The notes under the pieces are model-generated. The model was not told the DNA's origin. It saw only the letters and a list, made by a program, of their open reading frames with translations, and searched no databases. A program made the position numbers and the translations under genes. Positions 17,697 to 27,928 of a DNA stretch of 64,000 nt are shown in pieces. Origin of the DNA: Vibrio metschnikovii CIP 69.14 (GTDB taxonomy: Bacteria > Pseudomonadota > Gammaproteobacteria > Enterobacterales > Vibrionaceae); contig NZ_ACZO01000006.1 of the NCBI RefSeq assembly GCF_000176155.1, positions 1,736,001 through 1,800,000 of the forward strand, given 5' to 3'. Within the stretch, counting starts at the first letter, position 1. Each line of letters starts with the position of its first letter.

Positions 17697-19673
17697 AGCG
17701 GTTTTCACCACATTTTCAGTCGTAAAACCAAACATTTTGAACAGTTGATCCGCTGGTGCCGATTCACCGAACGTCGTCATGCCGATGATCTTGCCGCCAA
17801 AACCAACGTACTTGTGCCAGAAATCCGCAATGCCTGCTTCGATCGCGATACGCTTGGTCACGTCTGCAGGTAATACCGCTTCACGATACGCTGCATCTTG
17901 CTTGTCGAAAGCATCGGTCGATGGCATTGAAACCACGCGAACGTGCTTACCTTCAGCGGTTAGCTGCTCTGCCGCTTTCACCGCGAGCTCCACTTCAGAG
18001 CCGGTCGCAATCAAGATAAGCTCTGGTTTGCCAGCGCAATCTTTAAGGATATAACCACCTTTGGCGATATCAGCCACTTGCGCTGCCGTACGAGGCTGCT
18101 GAGCGAGGTTTTGACGTGAGAAGATCAGCGCTGATGGCGCCTCTTTACGTTCAATCGCCAGTTTCCATGCTACTGCAGATTCCACTTGGTCACAGGGACG
18201 CCATGTGCTCATGTTTGGTGTTAAGCGTAGAGAAGCAACTTGCTCAACCGGTTGGTGAGTCGGACCATCTTCACCCAGACCGATAGAGTCGTGAGTGTAG
18301 ACTTGGATATTTTGGATTTTCATCAGCGCCGCCATACGCAGTGCGTTACGGGCGTATTCCATAAACATTAAGAAGGTCGCGCCGTAAGGGACAAAGCCAC
18401 CGTGCAACGCGATACCGTTCATAATGGCGGTCATACCAAATTCACGCACACCGTAATGAATGTAGTTACCAGAGAAATCTTCAGCGGTGAGTGATTTTGA
18501 GCCAGACCACATGGTCAGGTTTGACGGTGCTAGGTCTGCAGAGCCGCCCATAAATTCTGGTAATAATTTACCGAACGCTTCAAGGGCATTTTGTGATGCT
18601 TTACGTGAAGCAATGTTGGCCGGGTTAGCTTGTAATTCAGCAATGATAGCATTGGCTTGCTCTTCCCACTGCGCTGGAAGATCGCCATTAACGCGGCGTT
18701 TAAACTCAGCCGCTTCTGCTGGGTACTCGGCGGCGTAAGCAGCGAACTTCTCATCCCAAGCCGCTTCTTTAGCTTGACCTGCTTCTTTAGCGTCCCACTG
18801 AGCGTAAATATCAGCAGGAATTTCAAATGGGCCATATTGCCAACCCAGGAATTCACGAGCCGCTTTAATTTCATCATGGCCTAATGGCGCGCCATGGCAG
18901 TCATGCGAGCCAGCTTTATTTGGCGAGCCAAAACCAATAATGGTTTTGGTACAGATCAATGTTGGACGAGGATCGGCTTTGGCCGCTTCAATCGCCGCGT
19001 TGATCGCCTCTGCATCATGGCCATCAACCGCTGGGATCACATGCCAGCCATAAGCTTCAAAACGCTTAGGCGTGTCATCAGAGAACCAACCTTCAACATG
19101 GCCGTCAATCGAGATGCCGTTGTCATCCCAAAACGCGATAAGCTTACCAAGGCCAAGCGTGCCTGCCAGTGAGCAGGCTTCGTGAGAAATGCCTTCCATC
19201 AAGCAGCCATCACCCATAAACACATAAGTAAAGTGATCAACGATGTCGTGACCTGGCTTGTTGAACTGAGCCGCGAGCGCTTTTTCAGCCATCGCCATGC
19301 CCACCGCATTGGTAATCCCCTGACCGAGAGGACCGGTCGTGGTTTCAATACCTGGCGCGTAACCGTATTCTGGATGGCCTGGAGTTTTAGAATGCAGTTG
19401 ACGGAAGTTCTTTAGGTCGTCGATAGAAAGTTCGTAACCACTTAAGTGCAGCAGTGAGTAAATCAGCATTGAGCCATGGCCGTTAGACAGCACAAAACGG
19501 TCGCGGTCAGCCCACTGAGGATTTTGTGGGTTGTGATTGAGATGTGAGCGCCACAGCACTTCAGCGATATCCGCCATGCCCATTGGGGCTCCCGGATGCC
19601 CAGAGTTAGCTTGTTGAACACCATCCATGCTTAACGCACGAATCGCGTTAGCCAGTTGTTTACGCGAAGACAT
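17679..19673 (-). CDS. tkt: Transketolase
   Basis: Thiamine-diphosphate enzyme that moves two-carbon units between sugar phosphates in the pentose phosphate pathway. The 664-residue protein begins [19 protein letters not shown] like E. coli TktA. ThDP-binding [13 protein letters not shown] (about 155-167) with the following ...[10 protein letters not shown], substrate residues in GSADLAPSN and [10 protein letters not shown], and the [15 protein letters not shown] loop are all present. The start at 19673 has AGGAG 6 bases upstream; the longer frame adds 17 non-conserved residues. The 3' end carries a 17-bp tandem duplication. Confidence 0.97.
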   Translation of the reverse strand: MSSRKQLANAIRALSMDGVQQANSGHPGAPMGMADIAEVLWRSHLNHNPQNPQWADRDRFVLSNGHGSMLIYSLLHLSGYELSIDDLKNFRQLHSKTPGHPEYGYAPGIETTTGPLGQGITNAVGMAMAEKALAAQFNKPGHDIVDHFTYVFMGDGCLMEGISHEACSLAGTLGLGKLIAFWDDNGISIDGHVEGWFSDDTPKRFEAYGWHVIPAVDGHDAEAINAAIEAAKADPRPTLICTKTIIGFGSPNKAGSHDCHGAPLGHDEIKAAREFLGWQYGPFEIPADIYAQWDAKEAGQAKEAAWDEKFAAYAAEYPAEAAEFKRRVNGDLPAQWEEQANAIIAELQANPANIASRKASQNALEAFGKLLPEFMGGSADLAPSNLTMWSGSKSLTAEDFSGNYIHYGVREFGMTAIMNGIALHGGFVPYGATFLMFMEYARNALRMAALMKIQNIQVYTHDSIGLGEDGPTHQPVEQVASLRLTPNMSTWRPCDQVESAVAWKLAIERKEAPSALIFSRQNLAQQPRTAAQVADIAKGGYILKDCAGKPELILIATGSEVELAVKAAEQLTAEGKHVRVVSMPSTDAFDKQDAAYREAVLPADVTKRIAIEAGIADFWHKYVGFGGKIIGMTTFGESAPADQLFKMFGFTTENVVKTANELLA

Positions 19674-19956
19674 ATCAGCTCCTAAAAAGCGATGAAATAA
19701 AAAGCGATCTCCCAAACCAATCAAAGTTGCAAATCAACGATGAGTGCTCTCGCTCCTACCAGTAACACTATTGCTCTGAATAGAAGGCAAACCAAATCAC
19801 TGAACCGCCGCCGCTTAAAGTGGGAAGGGTATAGAAAAAGTGCTCAATATTGTCGCAAAGCCCCTTACGCTCTGCAAACCTTTTACTGCCTCTTGGGCTG
19901 ATTTTTGCAATCGGTTACATGAAATTTCATCGTAATTATAAAAACATCACAAAACC

Positions 19957-19972
19957 AAGCAAACGTTTGGCC
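19957..19972. promoter_or_regulatory. PurR-like site between tkt and metK
   Basis: aagcaaacgtttggcc contains the PurR core GCAAACGTTT with a near-symmetric flank, and the core matches the palindrome before fbaA. A LacI-family regulator is likely; identity not shown. Confidence 0.45.
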
Positions 19973-20022
19973 ATAAGATAAACTAAAAAAGAGCTTGTAA
20001 TTTGAGCATTGAAAACTAGAAT

Positions 20023-20046
20023 AGACGTCTAGATGTAGAAACGCCT
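20023..20046. promoter_or_regulatory. MetJ operator (tandem met boxes) upstream of metK
   Basis: agacgtct is a perfect met box. It is followed without a gap by agatgtag and aaacgcct, weaker 8-bp copies in register. MetJ binds such tandem boxes with SAM as corepressor, so metK would be repressed by its own product. The array ends 71 bases before the ATG. Confidence 0.8.
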
Positions 20047-20117
20047 ACATATTGAACAATTTTACCGACGCGTTTATCGAATAACGGGTCGCTACTAATA
20101 TGAAAATTGGAGCTATC

Positions 20118-21272
20118 ATGGCTAAACATTTGTTTACTTCTGAATCTGTATCAGAAGGTCATCCTGATAAAATTGCCGACCAAATCTCTGACGCGGTTCT
20201 TGATGCCATTTTAGAACAAGATCCAAAAGCTCGTGTCGCGTGTGAAACCTATGTCAAAACCGGAATGGTCATGGTTGGCGGTGAAGTAACCACGTCAGCG
20301 TGGGTGGATATTGAAGAGCTGACTCGCCAGACCGTACGTGAAATTGGTTATGTTAACTCTGAGATGGGCTTTGATGCCAACTCGTGTGCGGTACTCAATA
20401 CCATTGGTAAACAGTCGCCAGATATCAACCAAGGCGTTGATAAAGCCGATCCTAAAGATCAAGGCGCAGGTGACCAAGGCATCATGTTTGGTTACGCTTG
20501 TAATGAAACCGAAGTGCTGATGCCAGCACCCATTACCTATGCACACCGTTTAATGCAGCGTCAAGCTGAAGTGCGTAAAAATGGTAGCCTAGCTTGGTTG
20601 CGTCCGGATGCAAAATCTCAGGTCACTTTCCAATATGACCAAGGTAAGATCGTTGGCATTGATGCTGTGGTACTTTCTACTCAGCATTGTGATTCCGTCT
20701 CTACCGCTGATCTGCGCGAAGGCGTGATGGAAGAAATTATCAAGCCAGTGTTACCTGCTGAATGGCTAACCAAAGACACCAAATACTTCATTAACCCAAC
20801 TGGTCGTTTCGTGATTGGTGGTCCAATGGGTGACTGTGGCTTAACGGGTCGTAAAATTATCGTCGATACCTACGGCGGCGCAGCACGTCATGGTGGTGGT
20901 GCTTTTTCTGGTAAAGATCCATCCAAAGTTGACCGCTCTGCGGCTTATGCCGCGCGCTATGTTGCGAAAAACATTGTGGCTGCCGGTCTTGCGGATCGCT
21001 GTGAGATTCAACTTTCTTACGCCATTGGTGTCGCCGATCCAACGTCGATCATGGTAGAAACCTTCGGTAGCGAGAAAGTATCGCACGATATTATCATTGA
21101 AGCGGTCCGTCAGTTCTTCGACTTACGTCCTTACGGTTTACAAGAAATGCTCAGCTTACTACAGCCGATCTACAAGAAGACTGCCGCGTATGGTCACTTT
21201 GGTCGCGAAGAATTCCCTTGGGAAGCCACCGATAAAGCCGCCCTACTGCGTGACTTTGCCGGTTTAAAATAA
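20118..21272 (+). CDS. metK: S-adenosylmethionine synthase
   Basis: Makes S-adenosylmethionine from methionine and ATP. The 384-residue length equals E. coli Met[23 protein letters not shown] opens the protein with the ATP-binding His-Pro-Asp; [12 protein letters not shown] and [19 protein letters not shown] are the two diagnostic signatures. The internal ATG at 20118 is preferred because GGAG lies 7 bases upstream and the family starts there; the longer frame adds six residues. Preceded by met boxes. Confidence 0.97.
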   Translation: MAKHLFTSESVSEGHPDKIADQISDAVLDAILEQDPKARVACETYVKTGMVMVGGEVTTSAWVDIEELTRQTVREIGYVNSEMGFDANSCAVLNTIGKQSPDINQGVDKADPKDQGAGDQGIMFGYACNETEVLMPAPITYAHRLMQRQAEVRKNGSLAWLRPDAKSQVTFQYDQGKIVGIDAVVLSTQHCDSVSTADLREGVMEEIIKPVLPAEWLTKDTKYFINPTGRFVIGGPMGDCGLTGRKIIVDTYGGAARHGGGAFSGKDPSKVDRSAAYAARYVAKNIVAAGLADRCEIQLSYAIGVADPTSIMVETFGSEKVSHDIIIEAVRQFFDLRPYGLQEMLSLLQPIYKKTAAYGHFGREEFPWEATDKAALLRDFAGLK

Positions 21273-21287
21273 TTATCCATAGCCGAA

Positions 21288-21353
21288 ATGGCTTACTCTC
21301 CAAGGAGTGGTAAGCCATGATTGGATAAACCTCAGATCCGTCTGAGGTTTTTT
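21288..21353 (+). terminator. Two hairpins ending the metK transcript
   Basis: First a bulged stem (atggcttac paired with gtaagccat, 21288-21318), then a strong terminator: aacctcag / ctgaggtt with a 6-base loop and a T-run (21328-21353). The second lies directly before sprT and rules out the longest sprT frame. Confidence 0.88.
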
Positions 21354-21365
21354 ATTGGAGGTCCT

Positions 21366-21854
21366 TTGATCAATTTTGAATTGCATGACCGTGCCCAGCA
21401 GCAAATACAACGCTGTATTGAGCGGGCCTCAGAATACTTTAATACCCCTTTCTCCCTACCGAACCTCAGCCTAAAGCTACGCGGCAAAACCGCAGGTAAA
21501 GCCTATTTACAACGCTGGGAAGTTCGCTTAAATCCGATTTTATTGGCTGAAAATCCGCAAGCTTTTATCGATGAAGTGATCCCCCATGAAATTGCTCACC
21601 TGATCACTTATCAACGTTATGGACGAGTACGTCCTCACGGTCGTGAATGGCAATCCGTTATGTCACAGGTGTTTAATCTGCCACCCAGAACCACTCACAG
21701 CTTCGATGTTGGCTCTGTCCAGGGTAAAACCTTTGCTTATCGCTGCGCGTGTCAAGTTCACTCATTATCAATTCGTCGTCATAACAAGGTGTTGCGTCAA
21801 CAAAGCAGCTATCATTGCCGCCACTGTCAAACACCTCTGGTCTTTACTGGATAA
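21366..21854 (+). CDS. sprT: SprT family zinc metalloprotease-like protein
   Basis: A 162-residue SprT-like protein. The zinc site is [22 protein letters not shown], an HExxH motif read as PHEIAH with the third ligand downstream, and a C-terminal zinc ribbon is formed by CACQVH and CRHCQ. Biochemical role in bacteria is unsettled; eukaryotic relatives degrade DNA-protein crosslinks. The TTG at 21366 is taken as start because GGAGG lies 5 bases before it, and upstream sequence is the metK terminator. Neighbours metK and endA are as in other gammaproteobacteria. Confidence 0.87.
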   Translation: MINFELHDRAQQQIQRCIERASEYFNTPFSLPNLSLKLRGKTAGKAYLQRWEVRLNPILLAENPQAFIDEVIPHEIAHLITYQRYGRVRPHGREWQSVMSQVFNLPPRTTHSFDVGSVQGKTFAYRCACQVHSLSIRRHNKVLRQQSSYHCRHCQTPLVFTG

Positions 21855-21939
21855 ACCGGCTCCTCATTCATCTATCAATAGGCAAGTCATTTTTTGAGTG
21901 ATAGACTGCGGAAAATCATACTTATCTCAGTCTTTTGCC

Positions 21940-22653
21940 ATGTTTTATTTACGTTTGCTGTCCATTTTAGGTTTATTTTTTTTTACTACCAGTAGCCTCG
22001 CTTCTGCCCCAACTTCTTTTGCTCAAGCCAAACGTATCGCCGTTAAACTTTATCAAGATCATCCGGTTAGCTTCTACTGTGGCTGTGAGATTAGCTGGCA
22101 AGGCCAACGAGGTATTCCTGATCTTGAAGGCTGTGGCTATGAAGTTCGCAAACAAGCCACACGCGCCAATCGAATTGAATGGGAGCACGTGGTTCCTGCT
22201 TGGCAGTTTGGTCATCAGTTACAATGTTGGCAAGAAGGCGGACGCAAACACTGTGCACGCCACGATGAGCAATTTCGCCAAATGGAGGCCGATTTACACA
22301 ACCTCACTCCCGCGATTGGTGAAGTGAATGGCGATCGCTCTAACTTCAATTTTAGTCAATGGAATGGGATTGATGGCGCGACGTATGGTCGCTGTGAAAT
22401 GCAAATTAACTTTGCGCAGCGTAAAGCGATGCCACCAGAAAGAGCACGAGGCGCAATCGCAAGAACTTACTTATACATGAGCCAACACTATGGCTTTAAG
22501 CTCTCCAAACAACAAGCTCAACTGATGCAAGTTTGGGATACTCAATACCCAGCTGATGAGTGGGAGTGTGAACGTAACCGACGCATTACCACCATTCAAG
22601 GTCACTCCAATCCGTTTGTTGATACACAGTGTTCTCGTCGCCACCGTGAATAG
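21940..22653 (+). CDS. endA: Endonuclease I, secreted or periplasmic DNase
   Basis: A 237-residue His-Me-finger nuclease. A signal peptide ([20 protein letters not shown], cut near SLASA) directs export. The active site is [14 protein letters not shown] with the metal ligand in [19 protein letters not shown], and eight cysteines suggest disulfides, as in the Vibrio enzyme Dns. It cuts double-stranded DNA outside the cytoplasm; in V. cholerae Dns limits natural transformation. The ATG at 21940 is preferred because it starts the signal peptide, though the ribosome site is weak; a GTG at 21898 would add 14 residues. Confidence 0.92.
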   Translation: MFYLRLLSILGLFFFTTSSLASAPTSFAQAKRIAVKLYQDHPVSFYCGCEISWQGQRGIPDLEGCGYEVRKQATRANRIEWEHVVPAWQFGHQLQCWQEGGRKHCARHDEQFRQMEADLHNLTPAIGEVNGDRSNFNFSQWNGIDGATYGRCEMQINFAQRKAMPPERARGAIARTYLYMSQHYGFKLSKQQAQLMQVWDTQYPADEWECERNRRITTIQGHSNPFVDTQCSRRHRE

Positions 22654-22953
22654 AGCTAAGATCGTCATCAACAACAATGACTAAAACTTCAAGCTGAGCG
22701 CTTAAACGACTAGGGACAGTGTCATTGCATCTTGAACGGTGACCGTCCCTCAAACGCCGAAGAAGAAGATATTTCCCTTCAACGCAGTGATCAGGTGAGC
22801 TATCATCACTAGATTGTGGTTATCAAGACATAGGTCGGGTAACACGGATACTCCATGACTTGAACCCGCCACTTAACGTACCAATATTATCCATACTGTG
22901 CGATCTTCAAGTCACCAAAGTATCGCTTTGTCATCAATTATTAGGAACTTGGC
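22654..22953. other. Intergenic region endA-rsmE with imperfect hairpin
   Basis: No coding region is recognised. An imperfect inverted repeat (agggacagt at 22712 with accgtccct ending at 22750) is the only clear structure; it lacks a U-run. The rsmE ribosome site (AGGA) is 8 bases before its ATG. Confidence 0.5.
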
Positions 22954-23685
22954 ATGCGTATTCCTCGAATTTATCATCCCTCCCCTATCCACCAATTGGG
23001 CACGCTTGCCCTCAGTGACGACGCCGCCAATCATATCGGTAAAGTCCTGCGTATGCAGCCCGGTCAATCGGTGACGTTGTTTGATGGGAGTGATGCTGAA
23101 TTTCCTGCGGTGATCAGTGAGATCAGCAAAAAACAGCTGACCGTTGACATTCAGCAACGCATTGAAAAAAGCATTGAATCGCCGCTCAATTTACATCTTG
23201 GGCAAGTCATTTCTCGCGGTGATAAAATGGAGTTTACTATTCAAAAATCGGTCGAACTTGGCGTGAATACTATTACGCCTTTATTATCAGAGCGTTGTGG
23301 GGTAAAACTGGACCCGAAACGCTTTGAGAAAAAGCTGCAGCAATGGCAAAAAATCGCGATTGCCGCTTGTGAACAATGTGGCCGAAATATCGTTCCAGTT
23401 ATCCGCCCAGTGATGGAATTAGAAGCCTGGTGCGCAGAGCCTAGTCAGGCACTCAAACTCAATTTACACCCTCGCGCCTCCTATTCGATCAATACTTTAC
23501 CTGAGCCGGTAAACAAAGTCCGTTTATTGATAGGCCCAGAAGGTGGCCTATCTGAGCAAGAAATTGCCATGACCGAACAATACCACTTTGCAGAAACGCT
23601 GCTCGGTCCTCGCGTACTGCGCACCGAAACCGCAGCACTGACTGCTATTACAGCGCTACAAGTTCGTTTCGGCGATCTTGGCTAA
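22954..23685 (+). CDS. rsmE: 16S rRNA m3U1498 methyltransferase RsmE
   Basis: Methylates U1498 of 16S rRNA at the decoding centre of the 30S subunit. The 243-residue protein matches E. coli length. The N-terminal PUA-like domain (about 1-70) is followed by a SPOUT knot methyltransferase domain: [24 protein letters not shown], and the SAM-binding trefoil [13 protein letters not shown] and [17 protein letters not shown] 14-base gap to gshB suggests co-transcription, as in E. coli. Confidence 0.95.
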   Translation: MRIPRIYHPSPIHQLGTLALSDDAANHIGKVLRMQPGQSVTLFDGSDAEFPAVISEISKKQLTVDIQQRIEKSIESPLNLHLGQVISRGDKMEFTIQKSVELGVNTITPLLSERCGVKLDPKRFEKKLQQWQKIAIAACEQCGRNIVPVIRPVMELEAWCAEPSQALKLNLHPRASYSINTLPEPVNKVRLLIGPEGGLSEQEIAMTEQYHFAETLLGPRVLRTETAALTAITALQVRFGDLG

Positions 23686-23699
23686 CTCGGAGAAATTCA

Positions 23700-24656
23700 A
23701 TGATTAAACTTGGCATCGTGATGGATCCCATTTCATCAATTAATATTAAAAAAGATTCCAGCTTTGCCATGATGCTTGAAGCACAGCGTCGTGGTTATCA
23801 AATTCATTATATGGAAATGGCTGATCTGCACTTAGAACAAGGTGTGGCTCTGGCGGATACTAAAGTGGTCAGCGTCAAAGAAGATCCCGCGGCTTGGTAT
23901 CAATTTCAGTCAGAGCAAACCATTCGTCTCGCGGATCTTGATGCCGTATTGATGCGCAAAGATCCCCCTTTTGATACCGAATATATTTACGCAACGTATA
24001 TTCTGGAAAGAGCGGAAGAAGAAGGCACACTGATCGTCAATAAACCGCAAAGCCTGCGTGATTGTAATGAAAAATTATTTACCGCTTGGTTTCCAGAATT
24101 AACCCCTACCACGATGGTGACTCGTAAAGCGGAAAAAATTAAAGCCTTTCGCGAGCAACACGGCGATGTGATTTTAAAACCGCTCGATGGTATGGGTGGC
24201 TCATCGATTTTTCGCATTAAACAAGGCGATCCTAACGTGTCGGTGATCATCGAAACGCTGACCAATCACGGACAAACCTACTGCATGGCACAAACCTTTG
24301 TCCCCGATATCAGTAACGGTGACAAACGGATCCTAGTCGTCGATGGTGAGCCAATGCCATACTGCTTAGCACGTATTCCTGCTCAAGGTGAGACCCGTGG
24401 TAACTTAGCGGCTGGAGGAAGGGGAGAAGCTCGACCACTGAGTGAAACCGATAAAGCGATTGCGTTAGCCGTGGCTCCAACATTAAAAGAAAAAGGCTTG
24501 ATCTTTGTCGGTCTTGATGTGATTGGTGATAAACTCACCGAAATCAATGTCACTAGCCCAACCTGTATTCGTGAAATCGAAGCCGCTTTTGATATCTCGA
24601 TTACCGGCAAGCTGATGGATGCGATTGAACGTCGTATTAAGGCCTTATCTATGTAG
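23700..24656 (+). CDS. gshB: Glutathione synthetase
   Basis: ATP-grasp ligase joining gamma-glutamylcysteine and glycine to make glutathione. 318 residues against 316 in E. coli. Starts IKLGIVMDPISSINIKKDSSFAM (diagnostic), with RKDPPFDTEYIYATY, the ATP-binding VILKPLDGMGGSSIF loop and the metal-binding INVTSPTCIREIE near the end. GGAG lies before the ATG. Part of the rsmE-gshB-yqgE-ruvX order shared with enterobacteria. Confidence 0.97.
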   Translation: MIKLGIVMDPISSINIKKDSSFAMMLEAQRRGYQIHYMEMADLHLEQGVALADTKVVSVKEDPAAWYQFQSEQTIRLADLDAVLMRKDPPFDTEYIYATYILERAEEEGTLIVNKPQSLRDCNEKLFTAWFPELTPTTMVTRKAEKIKAFREQHGDVILKPLDGMGGSSIFRIKQGDPNVSVIIETLTNHGQTYCMAQTFVPDISNGDKRILVVDGEPMPYCLARIPAQGETRGNLAAGGRGEARPLSETDKAIALAVAPTLKEKGLIFVGLDVIGDKLTEINVTSPTCIREIEAAFDISITGKLMDAIERRIKALSM

Positions 24657-24695
24657 GAGCTTAGCGCTCCTCAATACCAAAGGATTGAAGATTAG

Positions 24696-25259
24696 ATGAA
24701 TCTGACTAATCATTTTCTCGTTGCCATGCCCAGTATGCAAGATCCTTACTTCAAACGCAGCGTGATCTACGTCTGTGAACATAATGAAGAGGGTGCAATG
24801 GGGCTAATGATCAATGCTCCGATCGATATTACGGTCAGTGGGATGCTAAAACAGGTCGAGATCGAGCCCGCTTACCCGCACTCTCGCGAGCAAAGCCTAA
24901 AGAAACCGGTCTTTAACGGTGGGCCGATTTCCGAAGATCGTGGATTTGTTCTGCATCGAATGAAAGATCATTATGAGTCGACGATGAAGATGACCGACGA
25001 TATTGCGGTGACCACTTCGAAAGATATCCTCTGTGTACTCGGTACTGAGGCGGAACCGAATGGTTATATTGTCGCATTAGGTTACTCTGGTTGGTCTCCA
25101 GGCCAATTAGAACAAGAGTTAACCGAAAACTCTTGGCTAACCATTGAAGCGGATGCCGATTTAATCTTTGATACGCCAGTCCATGAAAAATGGCAAAAAG
25201 CGATTCAAAAATTAGGCATTAATCCCGCCCAACTGGCCCCTCAATCAGGTCATGCCTAA
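24696..25259 (+). CDS. yqgE: UPF0301 protein YqgE
   Basis: A 187-residue DUF179/UPF0301 protein of unknown function. Family marks: [26 protein letters not shown] at the start, [24 protein letters not shown] and [14 protein letters not shown]. Almost always next to ruvX, which points to a shared but unresolved role. A small hairpin without U-run (24655-24670) lies between gshB and this gene. Confidence 0.93.
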   Translation: MNLTNHFLVAMPSMQDPYFKRSVIYVCEHNEEGAMGLMINAPIDITVSGMLKQVEIEPAYPHSREQSLKKPVFNGGPISEDRGFVLHRMKDHYESTMKMTDDIAVTTSKDILCVLGTEAEPNGYIVALGYSGWSPGQLEQELTENSWLTIEADADLIFDTPVHEKWQKAIQKLGINPAQLAPQSGHA

Positions 25260-25271
25260 CTTAACCTTTAA

Positions 25272-25299
25272 GGCGCATTAACCATCGAGTTAATGCGCC
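25272..25299. repeat. Perfect intergenic hairpin between yqgE and ruvX
   Basis: ggcgcattaa and ttaatgcgcc form a perfect 10-bp stem with an 8-base loop. No U-run follows, so an mRNA processing or stabilising hairpin is more likely than a terminator. Confidence 0.7.
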
Positions 25300-25319
25300 A
25301 CAGCAATGAGACGTTTATT

Positions 25320-25745
25320 ATGTCGCGTACCATTATGGCCTTTGATTTCGGCACTAAAAGTATCGGTAGTGCTATCGGTCAAGAAATTACCGGAACGGCC
25401 TCGCCATTAAAAGCCTTTAAAGCCAATGATGGCATCCCCAATTGGGATGAGATAGAAAAACAAATCAAAGAGTGGCAGCCCAATCTATTAGTGGTTGGCT
25501 TACCCACTGACTTACATGGCAAAGATTTAGATACCATCACTCCGCGGGCGAAAAAATTTGCTAACCGCTTACACGGACGCTTTGGCTTACCCGTTGAGCT
25601 GCACGATGAACGCCTATCGACGGCAGAGGCTCGCTCCGAGCTGTTTGCTCATGGCGGCTACAAGGCACTCAGTAAAGGCAATATAGACTGCCAATCAGCG
25701 GTCGTGATCTTAGAAAGCTGGTTTGAAAGACAATGGGCAAACTAG
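25320..25745 (+). CDS. ruvX: RuvX/YqgF, RNase H-fold pre-16S rRNA nuclease
   Basis: A 141-residue RNase H-like nuclease involved in final 16S rRNA 5' maturation (also described as a Holliday-junction resolvase homologue). Motifs: [16 protein letters not shown] with the first catalytic Asp, [10 protein letters not shown], and the C-terminal [15 protein letters not shown] and [14 protein letters not shown] carrying the other acidic residues. The start at 25320 ([11 protein letters not shown]) fits the family; the longer frame adds nine residues. It ends 2 bases from the convergent pilU. Confidence 0.92.
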   Translation: MSRTIMAFDFGTKSIGSAIGQEITGTASPLKAFKANDGIPNWDEIEKQIKEWQPNLLVVGLPTDLHGKDLDTITPRAKKFANRLHGRFGLPVELHDERLSTAEARSELFAHGGYKALSKGNIDCQSAVVILESWFERQWAN

Positions 25746-25747
25746 CC

Positions 25748-26854
25748 TCACTCCATATCAATCTTTATATTATCCAAGGCACCAGAAGAGTAGCCCTCTC
25801 CACGCTGGGTTTTGAGCATAAGGCGTAAATCATTAGCTGAATCGGCGCTGTGTAGCGCATCTTGCTCAGTGATTTTGTCGTCAATTACCAATTGATACAG
25901 CGCTTGATCGAAGGTTTGCATTCCCACTTCTTTCGATTTAGCCATGGTTGCTTTTAATTCATGCAAATCGCCACGGCGGATCAAATCCGCCATTCTTGGA
26001 CTATTGAGCAAAATCTCGAACACGCCATGACGCCCTTTACCTTGTTTATCACGCAGCAGTTGCTGACCAATCACTCCTTTTAAGTTCATCGATAAATCAA
26101 ACAGAAACTGTTCTTTTTTCTCTTTCGGCATCAAATGTAAAATACGCTCTAAGGCTTGGTTGGCATTGTTGGCGTGTAAGGTTGCCATACATAAATGCCC
26201 GGTTTCGGCAAAGGTCATCGCGTATTCCATGGTTTCACGACTGCGTATTTCACCAATCAGAATCATATCCGGCGCTTGGCGAAGTGAGTTTTTCAATGCC
26301 ACTTCATAGCTCTCAGTATCTAAGCCGACTTCACGCTGAGTCACAATACAGCCTTGATGAGGATGAACAAATTCAATCGGATCCTCGACAGTAAGAATGT
26401 GCCCGCGGGTTTTCAAATTACGATAACCGGTCATCGCGGCCATGGTGGTTGATTTTCCCGATCCTGTCGCGCCTACCACTAACACTAAACCCCGCTTGGT
26501 TAGCGCCAGATCTTTAAGCACCTCCGGCAACTGCAAGTCATCAAAACTAGGAATTTGCGTTTCGATCCGGCGAATGACGGCACCCGGTAGCTCACGCTGG
26601 AAAAAGGCACTGACTCGGAAACGGCCAAAATCACGCACAATCGCAAAATTGGCCTCGCGTGTTTGGTTAAACTCCGTTTGTCGGTCGCTATCCATCATCC
26701 GTAATAGCAACCCTTTGACCTGAGCTTCACTTAACGCTTCCCCTTGAGGTTGGAGATCGCCATTAACGCGATACAAAATTGGAGCCGCGACGGTGATGTA
26801 GAGATCGGACGCCCCTTGGGTGAGCATCTCTTGTAGTATTTGATCCAATTGCAT
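25748..26854 (-). CDS. pilU: Type IV pilus twitching ATPase PilU
   Basis: PilT-like AAA-type motor that assists pilus retraction together with PilT at the inner-membrane base. The 368-residue protein has an N-terminal PAS-like domain, the Walker A loop GATGSGKSTT (about 129-138), the Asp-box TVEDPIEFVH, Walker B MILIGEIRS and His-box FAETGHLCMATLHANNA. The VTQREVGLDTESY segment is typical of PilU. It follows pilT by 10 bases, so the two form an operon. Confidence 0.93.
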   Translation of the reverse strand: MQLDQILQEMLTQGASDLYITVAAPILYRVNGDLQPQGEALSEAQVKGLLLRMMDSDRQTEFNQTREANFAIVRDFGRFRVSAFFQRELPGAVIRRIETQIPSFDDLQLPEVLKDLALTKRGLVLVVGATGSGKSTTMAAMTGYRNLKTRGHILTVEDPIEFVHPHQGCIVTQREVGLDTESYEVALKNSLRQAPDMILIGEIRSRETMEYAMTFAETGHLCMATLHANNANQALERILHLMPKEKKEQFLFDLSMNLKGVIGQQLLRDKQGKGRHGVFEILLNSPRMADLIRRGDLHELKATMAKSKEVGMQTFDQALYQLVIDDKITEQDALHSADSANDLRLMLKTQRGEGYSSGALDNIKIDME

Positions 26855-26864
26855 GATGTGTTCC

Positions 26865-27902
26865 TTAGAATGATGAATTATCTAGACCCAGTTTTTGTTG
26901 TACCTCTGGTAAATCCACAACCCCTTGAGCCACCAACTGCTTAGCATGCTGCTCCATGGTTTGCATCCCATGCGCAGCGCCCGTTTGGATGATCGAATAC
27001 ATCTGTGCGACTTTATCTTCCCGGATCAAGTTACGGATCGCAGGAGTGGCTAACATAATTTCGTGACACGCCACACGCCCTCCTCCGACTCGCTTAAACA
27101 GTTTTTGCGCAATCACCGCACGCAGCGATTCCGATAACATCGAACGCACCATGTCTTTATCGCTACCCGGGAATACATCGATAATCCGATCAATGGTTTT
27201 TGCGGCAGAGCTAGTGTGTAGCGTACCAAACACTAAATGTCCCGTTTCAGCGGCGGTTAACGCTAAACTGATTGTCTCTTGATCACGCAGCTCACCGACT
27301 AAGATCACATCAGGGTCTTCTCGCAGCGCCGAACGTAACGCATTTTTAAAACTATGCGTATCGCGATGAACTTCACGCTGGTTAATCAAACACTTATTAT
27401 TGCTATGCACAAATTCTATCGGATCTTCAATGGTCAAAATGTGTTTATTATGATGAGTATTGATATAATCAACCATTGCCGCCAACGTTGTCGATTTACC
27501 GGATCCAGTGGGGCCAGTAACAAGGACTAACCCTTTCTCATAATTGGATATTTTTCGAAAGATCTCCGGAGCATTCAACTGATCCAAAGTTGGGATCACT
27601 GTAGGAATCGTTCGAAATACGGCGGAGCTGCCGCGCGACTGATGAAAGGCATTAACCCGAAAACGTCCCACATTCGGTAGCTCAAAGGAAAAATCGACTT
27701 CGAGGCGCTCTTCATATTCACTGCGCTGGGCATCATTCATGATGGCAAAGATTAATCGATGCACGTCAGCATGACTAAAAGCGGGCACTCCCAGCTTACG
27801 GACTTCACCATCAATCCGGACCATGGGCGGAACACCTGCAGAAAGATGTAGATCTGACGCATTATGCTTTACACTAAAATCCAGTAACTCTGAGATATCC
27901 AT
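26865..27902 (-). CDS. pilT: Type IV pilus retraction ATPase PilT
   Basis: Hexameric motor that depolymerises type IV pili, driving twitching and, in vibrios, DNA uptake during transformation. The 345-residue protein shows MDISELLDFSVKHNASDLHLSAG at the start, Walker A GPTGSGKSTT, Asp-box TIEDPIEFVH, Walker B VILVGELRDQET, His-box AAETGHLVFGTLHTSSA and the C-terminal AIRNLIRE motif needed for retraction. Divergent from yggS with 26 bases between start codons, so promoters overlap the coding ends. Confidence 0.96.
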   Translation of the reverse strand: MDISELLDFSVKHNASDLHLSAGVPPMVRIDGEVRKLGVPAFSHADVHRLIFAIMNDAQRSEYEERLEVDFSFELPNVGRFRVNAFHQSRGSSAVFRTIPTVIPTLDQLNAPEIFRKISNYEKGLVLVTGPTGSGKSTTLAAMVDYINTHHNKHILTIEDPIEFVHSNNKCLINQREVHRDTHSFKNALRSALREDPDVILVGELRDQETISLALTAAETGHLVFGTLHTSSAAKTIDRIIDVFPGSDKDMVRSMLSESLRAVIAQKLFKRVGGGRVACHEIMLATPAIRNLIREDKVAQMYSIIQTGAAHGMQTMEQHAKQLVAQGVVDLPEVQQKLGLDNSSF

Positions 27903-27928
27903 TTATTTTTCCTTAATAAAGTCGAGCC

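Larger units (their letters stand above)
19674..20117. other. Divergent regulatory region between tkt and metK
   Basis: No gene is seen. It holds a PurR-like palindrome (19957-19972), the palindrome atgaaatttcat (19919-19930) and tandem met boxes close to metK (20023-20046). No SAM riboswitch fold is apparent. Confidence 0.6.

Noticed and set aside
19980..20117. Possible SAM riboswitch before metK
   Set aside because: No conserved SAM-I, SAM-II or SAM-IV core was seen; the met boxes explain regulation.
21321..21365. Longer N terminus for sprT
   Set aside because: The extra 15 codons are the metK terminator; GGAGG directly precedes the TTG at 21366.
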